The notes under the pieces were generated by a model. It searched no databases. It was given only the letters and a program-made list of their open reading frames with translations, and was not told the DNA's origin. Shown piece after piece: positions 1 through 6,082 of a stretch of 6,082 nucleotides of DNA. Made by a program: the position numbers and the translations under genes. The stretch's first letter is position 1, and every line of letters starts with the position of its first letter. This DNA comes from Microcaldota archaeon (GTDB lineage Archaea; Micrarchaeota; Micrarchaeia; Anstonellales; Anstonellaceae), in the NCBI GenBank assembly GCA_026396335.1, contig JAPLWZ010000004.1, forward strand, positions 1 to 6,082, written 5' to 3'.

Positions 1-209
1 ATGAGGAGTTTGCATACGGCACAAAAGCTCTCCTTAAGGCAGTTGAAAAGTCCGGCGCATTCTCAGTAATGGGCGGCGGGCACACACTGTCCGCGCTTGA
101 CAAATTCAGCATAAACAAGAAGAAACTCGGCTATGTCTCACTCGCGGGCAAGGCGTTAATCGAGTACCTATCAGGCGCGGAACTGCCGGGCGTGAAAATA
201 CTCGGCTGA
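1..209 (+). CDS. pgk: Phosphoglycerate kinase, C-terminal 68 residues (5' end outside window)
   Basis: This is the end of phosphoglycerate kinase, the glycolytic and gluconeogenic enzyme that transfers phosphate between 1,3-bisphosphoglycerate and ADP in the cytoplasm. The reading frame has its first whole codon at base 3 and stops at TGA 207-209. What is seen: a helix ending in KAVEKSGAFSV, the glycine motif GGGH (bases 72-83) followed by TLSALDKF, then YVSLAGKALIEYLSG and the terminal LPGVKIL. In this family the C-terminal lobe binds the nucleotide. GGGH rather than GGGD is typical of archaeal enzymes, and the GALPGV-like ending is usual. An oddity is VSLAGKA (bases 135-155), where most family members have the glycine-rich STGGGA. 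Full-length enzymes have about 400 residues, so only the last sixth is present. The gene converges with the minus-strand operon. I see no T-rich terminator on its own strand before that operon. Identification is firm from the ordered C-terminal motifs. Confidence 0.9.
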   Translation, partial: EEFAYGTKALLKAVEKSGAFSVMGGGHTLSALDKFSINKKKLGYVSLAGKALIEYLSGAELPGVKILG

Positions 210-255
210 GTGCTACTGCCTGCGCTGGAAAAATACTGGCTAGCTCCCGCTAATT

Positions 256-290
256 GGAAAAAGAAAAATAAAGAAAAACAAAAAGAGAAA
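256..290 (-). terminator. T-rich terminator of the minus-strand operon, in the 210-298 spacer
   Basis: Read on the minus strand, the bases just after the TAA stop at 299-301 form a run of about 34 nucleotides made almost only of T and C, with several groups of four or five T. Archaeal RNA polymerase terminates at such oligo-T tracts without needing a hairpin, and I see no convincing inverted repeat here. The tract fills most of the 89-base spacer between the convergent pgk and exported-protein genes. On the plus strand the same bases are A-rich and would not stop pgk transcription. I see no gene or RNA in the rest of the spacer. Confidence 0.6.
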
Positions 291-298
291 CTGCTCGC

Positions 299-1762
299 TT
301 ACTTCACTCTTATTGAGAAGCCCGATAGGTCGAGTATCCCGACTTCCTGCACAATATCGCCATTGCTTAATGCTTGCACCAAGCCTTTCTTAGTGACGTT
401 TATTTCAGGGTGGCTCAGCTGCTCAAGCAAATCAACGCGCACCTTTATTCCGAAGTATGCGTCATATGCAATGACAAAGTCGTGGTCCTTGCCCTTCCTC
501 TTTGAGTCGCCGGTTATCCAGCCTGCGCGGTCAACGCCATTCGAGCGGACCAGCAAGTTGAGCACGCGGTCAACATCGCTGATGTCAAGAGGGCTTTGGT
601 CAAGCAAGTAAACTCCGCCGCCATTGCCGCTGATTGGCACAAGCACGCCCGCTATCTTGTTTCTTGTCGGGTCAATGTAAACCAAATAGGTCGTGTCATT
701 GATGTTAGTCTGCCCTGCAAAGTATGTGAGCTGCCTCGTGGCGCCGTTCATATCCAGCCCAAGTCCGACTGTTTCAAAACCAGGCCTGTCAAGCGGAATG
801 CTGAACATCTGCTCGCCTATTTCCTTGGAAAAGTTAACCTTCCAGCTGGTGCCAAAGCCGATTGCCCTCTTTTCGTTCAGGTTCTTTATGCTGTACGAGT
901 TTGACGATCTTGTCACACCGTTTGAGGAAATCTTGGACTGCACGCGGCTGAAACTCGAGCCAACATCCTGGAACACCGTTCCCTGCGCAATAATGTCATC
1001 GCCGTTTTTCACATAGACGACATTCTGCCCCTCTGATGTGCTGTCAATGGAGGTCTTCCAGTCCGCGGTCTTTCCGCGCTCATTGAACTGGAATGTGATG
1101 TGCTTGGGGTAAGGCAGCGGCACATAGTTCATCTGGTAGCGGTTGTCGCCCAGGCTGTTTGGCCAGCTGATCCCCTTGCTTGAAACATCAAGCAGTATCG
1201 GGTCAGAGATGCCCTTTTCCTGGTAGTGCAGCCTCTGGTCCCAGTCTCCCTTGAAAACCAGGCTCTGTTTCATTACAGTCATGTAGATCTGGTCAAGGTT
1301 CTCGTTTGCGAAAATGATGAATATGCCTTCCCTGCCGGTTCCAACAACGACCAAAGCCCTGCCGTCGATGTTGATTTCCTTGGTGGAAATGCTTATGTGG
1401 TCCACTATTTTGCTTGTGGTGCGCCACGTCTCGTTGAATGTGAATGCCTTGTCGAGTTTCTCAAGCCCCAGGCCCACGATCGCGGCTTCCTTGCCGAATG
1501 CGGACAGGTTGATGATCCTCTCACCGTACTGCACACCGCTGCTGTCATAGTCAGCAGGCCTGTAAACGTTGTTCACCTTGACAAATTCCTTTTTGAAGGT
1601 GTTTTGCGAGCCTATAGTGAGCGTGGTGCCCTGCCTCTTGGCAAACTCGCCCTCAGTTGTCTTATTCTCAGCCTTGAGCACATTGCCGGAGAGAAGCAAC
1701 CCTGCTCCAATGATGGCTGATCCAAGCGCGAAATCCTTCACTTTAGATTTTATTTTCTGCAT
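299..1762 (-). CDS. Exported protein of unknown function, predicted beta-rich, 487 residues
   Basis: I do not recognise this family. The N-terminus is a clear export signal: Lys-rich residues 1-9, a hydrophobic core FALGSAIIGAGLLLSG (11-26) and a plausible cut after NVLKA (residue 31). There is no lipobox cysteine and no second membrane span, so the protein is probably secreted or held at the surface by its signal segment or by partners. The mature part alternates short hydrophobic strands with polar turns (for example RALVVVG, GIFIIFA, TYLVYID, AGVLVPIS), which suggests an all-beta or propeller-like fold. GE-x14-VGLGL occurs twice, at residues 80-100 and 316-336, which points to an internal duplication. 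N-x-S/T sites are present (NKT, NLS, NET, NDT, NVT) and could be glycosylated if exported. The ATG at 1760-1762 is supported by a GAGGTG ribosome site five bases upstream. It is the second gene of an operon, nine bases after the stop of the upstream exported protein, so the two are probably made together. No catalytic motif is visible. Confidence 0.88.
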   Translation of the reverse strand: MQKIKSKVKDFALGSAIIGAGLLLSGNVLKAENKTTEGEFAKRQGTTLTIGSQNTFKKEFVKVNNVYRPADYDSSGVQYGERIINLSAFGKEAAIVGLGLEKLDKAFTFNETWRTTSKIVDHISISTKEINIDGRALVVVGTGREGIFIIFANENLDQIYMTVMKQSLVFKGDWDQRLHYQEKGISDPILLDVSSKGISWPNSLGDNRYQMNYVPLPYPKHITFQFNERGKTADWKTSIDSTSEGQNVVYVKNGDDIIAQGTVFQDVGSSFSRVQSKISSNGVTRSSNSYSIKNLNEKRAIGFGTSWKVNFSKEIGEQMFSIPLDRPGFETVGLGLDMNGATRQLTYFAGQTNINDTTYLVYIDPTRNKIAGVLVPISGNGGGVYLLDQSPLDISDVDRVLNLLVRSNGVDRAGWITGDSKRKGKDHDFVIAYDAYFGIKVRVDLLEQLSHPEINVTKKGLVQALSNGDIVQEVGILDLSGFSIRVK

Positions 1763-1766
1763 AATT

Positions 1767-1773
1767 CCACCTC
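1767..1773 (-). promoter_or_regulatory. Ribosome binding site for the 487-residue exported protein
   Basis: On the minus strand GAGGTGG precedes the ATG at 1762; the GAGGTG core is separated from it by five bases and matches the archaeal 16S anti-Shine-Dalgarno. It overlaps the TGA stop (1772-1774) of the upstream gene, as expected for translationally linked operon genes. Confidence 0.8.
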
Positions 1774-2995
1774 ACTTCTTCTTTATCTGGAGCTTCTCCT
1801 CGCCGTTGTTGTTGACAGGCGGCTGCTCATTTATTTCCTCTTTTTTAATCTTGATGTTCTCTATCGGAGGCTGCTCCTCAATCTTGTTTTCTTCCTTCTT
1901 TTCCTCTTTGACTTCAGGAACCTTGTTCTCTTCCTTCTTGCCAGTATTTTTCTTTATGATCAGTTTTTCTTCGTTGTTTTCAACTTTCTTTTCCTCCTTC
2001 TTCACTTCTGGAGGCTTCTCTTCCTTTTTGGGTTCGACTTTCTTGATTTCAGGAGGCTGCTCTTTTTTCTCCTCTTTCTTTGGCTCGACCTTCTTTTCCT
2101 CCTTCTTCGGAGCGTTTTGCGCGTCAACATCATCGTAAATGCCCTTGAGGACCGCTGCGCAGTCGCCAAGCACGCTCACATCAAAGGACTTGTTGTTCTT
2201 CTTTGCGATTGCTTCCGCCTTGTCGATTATCGCCTTGAATTCCCAAGCAAGGTCGTCTGCTTCCTTGATGGTGGTCACCTTTCCCTTGCGGAATGAAAGG
2301 TAGTTGCAGAAATCAGTTGCAAGGATATTGATGTCTTTAGTCGTAGTCGCGCTTGAAGTCTTGCTCTTGATTGCGTCAAGGCCGGTGAGGTTGCTCGGAA
2401 CAGTTTCTGTTTTCTTTTGCCTCTCAATCTCAGATTGCTTCTGCTCATCAAGTTTCTTCTGAGCATCCACATTTTTTTGCTTCAGGTCTTCGAGTTCTTT
2501 CTGCTTCTGTCCATCCTCTTTCTTTGTTTCAGGCTTAATTTCCTCTTTCTTTTCAGTCAGCTGAGGCTGGTTCAGGTTAGGGTATGTGATTTCTATGAAT
2601 GCGATATTCCCGCTGACCACGCTAAATGCTGAAGTAGGATTGTTCTTGATGCCTATTATGGTTGCAAAAAGCGTATTGAGCGCCTTCATGTCCTCGTCCG
2701 GGACTGCAAGGCCCATCTTCTCGTAATTCTGGTAGAATTCCTTGAGGAATGCGTTGTTCAGGTCCCAAAGGTTCCTGTTGATCGTTGTTGCATCCTTGCC
2801 TTCCATAAGGTCTTTTCTTGCCTGGTCAAGCGCGCCATAAACGCGGCTCCAAGGATTCTGGCTTTCAGCCTGCTTAGTGATGGCTGTTTTTTCGGAGTCA
2901 TAAAGTTTTTGGCTTGAGAATTTGGCAAACACAGATGTGCCGGCGAACAGCTGAGCCACAATAAGTGCTTTTACGGTTGCAGTACGAATAGTCAT
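1772..2995 (-). CDS. Exported helical protein with Lys/Glu/Pro-rich repeat tail, 407 residues
   Basis: No family recognised. Parts, numbered from the ATG at 2995: signal peptide 1-24 (basic start, core ALIVAQLFAGTSVFA, cut after A24); a helical domain at about 25-146; a charged, probably coiled-coil segment at about 147-199 (Lys/Glu/Gln-rich); a second helical domain at about 200-296 with two cysteines (C230, C279) that could pair outside the cell; and a low-complexity tail from 297 to the end made of KKEEK, VEPKKEE, QPP and EEKL-I-KK units. The two helical domains share a TI...GI pattern and may be a duplication. The tail would be extended and strongly charged, fitting a wall-spanning spacer or a binding surface, but that is inference. 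Start choice: GTG codons at 3007 and 3004 would add three or four residues, but they have no ribosome site, whereas ATG 2995 has GGTGA at five bases and begins directly at the signal peptide. This is the first gene of the operon, reading toward the 487-residue exported protein. Confidence 0.88.
   Translation of the reverse strand: MTIRTATVKALIVAQLFAGTSVFAKFSSQKLYDSEKTAITKQAESQNPWSRVYGALDQARKDLMEGKDATTINRNLWDLNNAFLKEFYQNYEKMGLAVPDEDMKALNTLFATIIGIKNNPTSAFSVVSGNIAFIEITYPNLNQPQLTEKKEEIKPETKKEDGQKQKELEDLKQKNVDAQKKLDEQKQSEIERQKKTETVPSNLTGLDAIKSKTSSATTTKDINILATDFCNYLSFRKGKVTTIKEADDLAWEFKAIIDKAEAIAKKNNKSFDVSVLGDCAAVLKGIYDDVDAQNAPKKEEKKVEPKKEEKKEQPPEIKKVEPKKEEKPPEVKKEEKKVENNEEKLIIKKNTGKKEENKVPEVKEEKKEENKIEEQPPIENIKIKKEEINEQPPVNNNGEEKLQIKKK
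1775..2107 (-). repeat. Degenerate Lys/Glu/Pro coding repeats
   Basis: The last 110 or so codons encode imperfect repeats: KKEEKKVEPKKEEKK, EQPPEIKKVEPKKEE, KPPEVKKEEKKVE, EEKLIIKK, EEQPPIENIKIKKEE, EQPPVNNN and EEKLQIKKK. A QPP or PP unit followed by a hydrophobic-KK unit recurs several times. The coding strand is heavily purine-biased, so the plus strand is a long run of CTT, TTC and TCC. Such tracts tend to expand or contract by slippage, so tail length may vary between strains. Confidence 0.8.
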
Positions 2996-2998
2996 AGT

Positions 2999-3005
2999 CC
3001 TCACC
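2999..3005 (-). promoter_or_regulatory. Ribosome binding site deciding the start at 2995
   Basis: The minus-strand sequence GGTGAGG lies just before the ATG at 2995, with five bases between GGTGA and the start codon. GGTGA is the usual archaeal Shine-Dalgarno core. It lies over the alternative upstream GTG codons (3007, 3004), which argues that these bases bind the ribosome rather than serve as codons. Confidence 0.65.
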
Positions 3006-3032
3006 ACGTGTTGGTTTTTATGTTATCACGGG

Positions 3033-3041
3033 TATTATAAA
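3033..3041. promoter_or_regulatory. TATA-like element in the divergent intergenic region, possibly bidirectional
   Basis: The nine bases read TATTATAAA on plus and TTTATAATA on minus; both resemble the archaeal TATA box. With the usual distance of about 25-27 bases to the start of transcription, the minus-strand RNA would begin near 3011 (a leader of about 16 bases before ATG 2995) and the plus-strand RNA near 3064 (about 11 bases before ATG 3075). Neither side has a strong purine-rich BRE, so orientation is uncertain. A weaker AT-rich stretch at 3013-3025 could instead give a leaderless minus-strand transcript. No other promoter-like sequence fits in this short region. Confidence 0.5.
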
Positions 3042-3066
3042 GAGGCAAACGCAAATAGACACTCGA

Positions 3067-3071
3067 GTGAT
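3067..3071 (+). promoter_or_regulatory. Weak ribosome binding site for the giant gene
   Basis: GTGAT matches part of the archaeal Shine-Dalgarno. It lies three bases before ATG 3075 and six before the adjacent ATG 3078, so spacing slightly favours the second ATG. The difference is one residue. Confidence 0.4.
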
Positions 3072-3074
3072 GCC

Positions 3075-6000
3075 ATGATGTTCCTATTTGATGTGTATCG
3101 TTCCCAGACGCTTTCTGCAAATACTCTTCTTAAATCAATCAATGCGCAGATAGAGCAGCTGGAAAAGGATCTTTTTGCAGCTTACCAAAAGACAAACATG
3201 CGCGATGCGTCAAAAATCCGCGAGCTTTCCAAATCCCTGGTGGACCTATATAGCTATCTTGCAACAATTCGCAACTCTTCAGAATATTCTTCACTTGGAA
3301 AAACCGACCAGCAGCTAGTGCTGCGCGGGTTCGCATTCTGCCACGAAGCAATCGACAAATTGGGTGCAGCCTATCTCGGCGCAAAGCAATCCCCTTCATT
3401 CAGCGATGATACGCTTGAAGTGGAGATAAAAAAGCTAAATCTCATCTCACAGGAAATAGAGTCAATCTATCCTGTGCCAAATTCGACAAAGGCTGACCAA
3501 AAAAAGCTTTCCGATGGGCTGAAAAATGCGTCCCTTCCAGAGCTTACAATCAAGGCATCCACATCTGAGAAGCTTGATTTCTCAGACGAGCTCTGGCACT
3601 ACACGTTTTTCACCAGCCTTCTTGATTACGCATACCGCACCAACCCGGAAAACCAATCCGTATTCGTGCTTGACAGCGTGGAAACGCTCATTTACCTGAC
3701 GCATGCGCTTGAAAAGGCGCGGAAGAAGGGCGCATCCGACCTCACAACCGTATACTTCAAGTCCGCGGAATACGCAAAACTCTTCAAGGAGTACGTAGAG
3801 AGCCTGCCTTACGCTACATTCAACGGCAAGGAAACAAGGATAGCCCTGGTGGGCAGCGAATGGGGGCAGGGCACCCCGAACGCAGTCATACTGCGCTGCG
3901 GCTTTGACGAACGCCGCACTGAAAAGGAAGTGGGCAGTTCGCACTACCCTCTCCCTGAAGAAGTGGCAATCACGAAAACCGAGAACATATTCACAAAGGA
4001 ATACAAGACAAACATCGACTCGGAAAATACCTTCCAAAAGTCACAGGAAATGGATGCCGCATTATTGGAGATGGACAAGAAAGAAGAGAACCTCGAGGCG
4101 AAAAACGGCGGGGATGTGACCAGCAAGACTCGCCTGGCATACGAATACGGCAATCATTACGTAGGCGCAAACGCGCCCTCGCTTGCGAACACAAGCCAGT
4201 CTGCATACACGATACTTAGGACAAAGGCAATCGAGCTTGGCTACCGCATAAAAACAACGCTTGAGGAATTCCTCCCTACAGAAGAAGGCTTGCGCTTCCT
4301 TTCAGAGCCAGAAGTGAAAAACCTGGTGATAGAAGGCAGGGCAACGCTTGAAGACAACTCGAGCAGGGGCTACAAGAACAACACCCGGCTTTCACAGGAG
4401 CGCGCAAACATGCTCCGCGAAGCAATCATGGACATAATCAAGGGCTCGATTAGCCAAGAGCAGATGGGCAAGTACATGCCCGACATACAAACGCAGACAA
4501 ACGTAGTTTCCATGTGGGGCACTGAAGGCGTGCCCACAATGACAAAGTACATGTTCTTCCTCAAGAGGATGGGTTACGATGAGCAGTCGCCCGACTACTT
4601 GAACGCAACTGATTCTGAGCGCAAGTACGCGCGCGCAGTTTACAACATACTCTTAGGCAACTACGCAGACGAATCTCTATCAGAACTGCAAGGAACATCA
4701 TTCATGCGCAAGCTCTCCAAATACTCGGGCAGGACATCTGCAGTCAGCGAGTCAAAGGATGAGAATGGCAACGCATACTACTACGTGAACAATGATGCGC
4801 TCATGCGCCTGTTCATCTGCAGGATGCCTGGTGACCCCACAGGCGGCAGCCACAACGCGCTTGGCATGCGCTTTGAAGGCCACGACCCGTCAGAAGGCGT
4901 GCAGCAGATGGGCGCGATGTTCGTGCGGATGCTTGAATATGACTTTAGCCGCTCAGCAGGATTGGTGGGCGGCCTGAACGCGGACCTTGACCTCAAGATA
5001 ATGAGCACACCTAAGACATCTGAGCCGAACAAAGAAACAAAAGTGGAATTCTCAGTCGGCTACAAGGTTAACGGCACTGACCGCGATTACCTGGAAACCG
5101 AAAACGACAAACTGCGCGTCTACGTAAGGAAGAGCGACGGAACGCACTACCAGCTTTCGGACAACGAAGTCTCATACGATGAAAAGAAGAAAGTTTACGT
5201 TGCCACATTCATTGCGCCTGACAAGGACTTCACAGTATTCGCGGACGTGAACAGGCAGGAGTTGAGCTCTGGGTACGTCTGGAAAAAGATGAAGGTCGAA
5301 ACATTTGAAATATGGAAGCCCTTTGTGGAGGCAAAGAACGCACACGGCCTGCCAGGCACATATGAAAACCTGCCATTCACAGCGTACAAGAAGGTATACG
5401 AGGATGAAAACGATGCAGAGCCCAAACGGACTGAAGGAGTTTCAACCCGCATTGCATTCGGCGTGCGCCTAAAAGGTGACGGCAAGCCCAAATATTTTGA
5501 AACGCCCGGAGAAATTAAACTATCAGAAGAGCTGGTCTACAGGTTAAACTCCAAAAATATTGGTGAAATTCTCAACAAGAGCCCAAGCGGGGCTGAGAAA
5601 AATCAGGACCAGATAGTCATAGTTGACAGGGGGCTTGTAGTAGAAGGAAAAACTTACTCTGGAGATCAACTCGTGGCACTGGCAAAAAGCGGCGTAGTCG
5701 CAATTAAGGCGAAAAACTTCCAAGCTGCGGACATCTGGATTTCACTCGATGGCGCAATCACGGTAAATCCTGAAGGCTTGACTGAAAAAGACGGCTTCCT
5801 ATACTCAAAGAAGGCAGATTACTCCCTGCGGGACGTGCTGCAAACCGCGCCTTCAACTGAAAAGAATATCATTTTCCCAGCAATAAAGTCTGGTTCGGAA
5901 ATGAGCACCGAGCGCTCCCATATAAAGCGCTCCATACTGTTGCCTGAAAATGATGTAATGATTGGCGACGAGAAATACAGTGCCAGGAAAATACGCAACC

Positions 6001-6082
6001 TCGCAAAGGAGCACATAATCGCAATTGTTGCGAACAAGGTGGCTGACGGCAAGACAATTGCAACCGTCTATGACCTGAACGG
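3075..6082 (+). CDS. Giant protein of unknown function with an OmpA/MotB-like motif, partial (at least 1002 residues)
   Basis: One frame is open from ATG 3075 to the right edge with no stop, giving 1002 whole codons; the C-terminus lies outside. No upstream in-frame start exists in the intergenic region. I do not recognise the family. Visible parts: residues 1-150 are mostly helical with coiled-coil character (INAQIEQLEKDL near 22-33); 170-285 look alpha/beta, with strands VFVLD (196-200), TTVYF and RIALVGSEWG (255-264); 385-500 hold the OmpA-like motif; 580-640 include a His/Gly-rich stretch with H593 and H603; 650-730 resemble an Ig-like domain (KVEFSVGY, LRVYVRKSDG, VYVATFIAPDKDFTVFADV); 780-1000 are mixed, probably beta-rich. 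There is no signal peptide and no transmembrane span, which is surprising for a protein with Ig-like and OmpA-like parts, so it is cytoplasmic, exported by another route, or anchored through its unseen end. Frequent ATA and AGG codons fit an archaeal gene. It is divergent from the exported-protein operon and may share its control region. Confidence 0.88.
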   Translation, partial: MMFLFDVYRSQTLSANTLLKSINAQIEQLEKDLFAAYQKTNMRDASKIRELSKSLVDLYSYLATIRNSSEYSSLGKTDQQLVLRGFAFCHEAIDKLGAAYLGAKQSPSFSDDTLEVEIKKLNLISQEIESIYPVPNSTKADQKKLSDGLKNASLPELTIKASTSEKLDFSDELWHYTFFTSLLDYAYRTNPENQSVFVLDSVETLIYLTHALEKARKKGASDLTTVYFKSAEYAKLFKEYVESLPYATFNGKETRIALVGSEWGQGTPNAVILRCGFDERRTEKEVGSSHYPLPEEVAITKTENIFTKEYKTNIDSENTFQKSQEMDAALLEMDKKEENLEAKNGGDVTSKTRLAYEYGNHYVGANAPSLANTSQSAYTILRTKAIELGYRIKTTLEEFLPTEEGLRFLSEPEVKNLVIEGRATLEDNSSRGYKNNTRLSQERANMLREAIMDIIKGSISQEQMGKYMPDIQTQTNVVSMWGTEGVPTMTKYMFFLKRMGYDEQSPDYLNATDSERKYARAVYNILLGNYADESLSELQGTSFMRKLSKYSGRTSAVSESKDENGNAYYYVNNDALMRLFICRMPGDPTGGSHNALGMRFEGHDPSEGVQQMGAMFVRMLEYDFSRSAGLVGGLNADLDLKIMSTPKTSEPNKETKVEFSVGYKVNGTDRDYLETENDKLRVYVRKSDGTHYQLSDNEVSYDEKKKVYVATFIAPDKDFTVFADVNRQELSSGYVWKKMKVETFEIWKPFVEAKNAHGLPGTYENLPFTAYKKVYEDENDAEPKRTEGVSTRIAFGVRLKGDGKPKYFETPGEIKLSEELVYRLNSKNIGEILNKSPSGAEKNQDQIVIVDRGLVVEGKTYSGDQLVALAKSGVVAIKAKNFQAADIWISLDGAITVNPEGLTEKDGFLYSKKADYSLRDVLQTAPSTEKNIIFPAIKSGSEMSTERSHIKRSILLPENDVMIGDEKYSARKIRNLAKEHIIAIVANKVADGKTIATVYDLN
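4227..4574 (+). other. OmpA/MotB-like domain inside the giant protein (about residues 385-500)
   Basis: Residues 417-421 form a strand LVIEG, followed by RAT, a polar insertion, then N436-T-R-L439-S440-Q-E-R443-A444 leading into a helix to about 457. A further strand (VVSM, 477-480) is followed by WGTEGVP. This order matches the OmpA C-terminal family: strand, GHTD, NxxLSxxRA helix, strand, G-x-G-x-x-x-P. The arginine of the RA pair is kept, but GHTD reads GRAT, so the aspartate that in bacteria contacts peptidoglycan diaminopimelate is missing. The gap between G421 and L439 is about four residues longer than in OmpA, closer to MotB spacing. Peptidoglycan binding is not expected in an archaeon; a fold match without that function is more likely. 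Confidence 0.45.

Noticed and set aside
210..255. Possible hairpin or small RNA just after pgk
   Set aside because: No inverted repeat of convincing length and no T-run on the plus strand could be found.
210..611. Plus-strand frame of 133 codons beginning right after pgk
   Set aside because: It would begin at a non-ATG codon touching the pgk stop, covers the T-rich terminator, and mostly overlaps the coding part of the minus-strand exported protein.
1226..1720. Plus-strand frame of 164 codons
   Set aside because: It is antisense to the 487-residue exported protein, which has a signal peptide, a ribosome site and operon context. The plus frame has none of these.
1569..2138. Plus-strand frame encoding a Phe/Ser-rich, membrane-like product
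   Set aside because: It is the antisense of the Lys/Glu repeat tail; AAG and GAA codons read backwards give Phe and Ser. It also crosses the boundary of two well-supported minus-strand genes.
2993..3007. GTG start at 3007 for the repeat-tail protein
   Set aside because: It has no Shine-Dalgarno upstream, and its codons overlap the GGTGAGG site that serves ATG 2995. It remains possible, and the change is only four residues.
3582..4037. Minus-strand frame of 151 codons with Cys/Phe/Val-rich product
   Set aside because: It lies opposite the continuous giant frame, has no plausible ribosome site or promoter, and has the composition expected of antisense translation.

Overview
The window most likely comes from an archaeon. 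The first gene fragment is the C-terminus of an archaeal-type phosphoglycerate kinase, with GGGH where bacterial and eukaryotic enzymes have GGGD. The other gene starts are preceded by GGTGA- or GAGGTG-type Shine-Dalgarno sequences. The only good promoter element is an archaeal-style TATA box, an oligo-T tract lies at the end of a transcription unit, and ATA and AGG codons are common. A small DPANN-type lineage is a guess from the many unrecognised proteins; the sequence does not prove it.

Layout. Bases 1-209 (+) hold the last 68 codons of pgk. Bases 210-298 are a short convergent spacer without a gene; it carries a T-rich terminator for the minus-strand unit. Bases 299-2995 (-) are a two-gene operon read right to left. 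The first gene encodes an exported protein with two helical domains separated by a Lys/Glu-rich segment and ending in a long Lys/Glu/Pro repeat tail. Nine bases later comes a second exported protein of 487 residues, predicted to be rich in beta strand, with a probable internal duplication. Bases 2996-3074 are a compact divergent control region with one near-symmetrical TATA-like element that could serve both directions. From 3075 (+) a single uninterrupted reading frame of at least 1002 codons runs off the right edge. Half of the window is therefore one partial giant gene.

The giant protein has no signal peptide or transmembrane segment in the visible part. It starts with a helical region. 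Residues 385-500 or so contain an OmpA/MotB-like motif (N-x-x-L-S-x-x-R-A after a beta strand ending in E-G), and residues 650-730 or so look like an Ig-like beta domain. I do not recognise its family, nor the families of the two exported proteins.

How the genes may work together is inference. The two exported proteins are almost certainly co-transcribed. The giant gene faces away from them across a very short shared promoter region, so the three may be co-regulated. pgk is convergent and probably unrelated. No tRNA, rRNA, CRISPR array or insertion sequence was seen.
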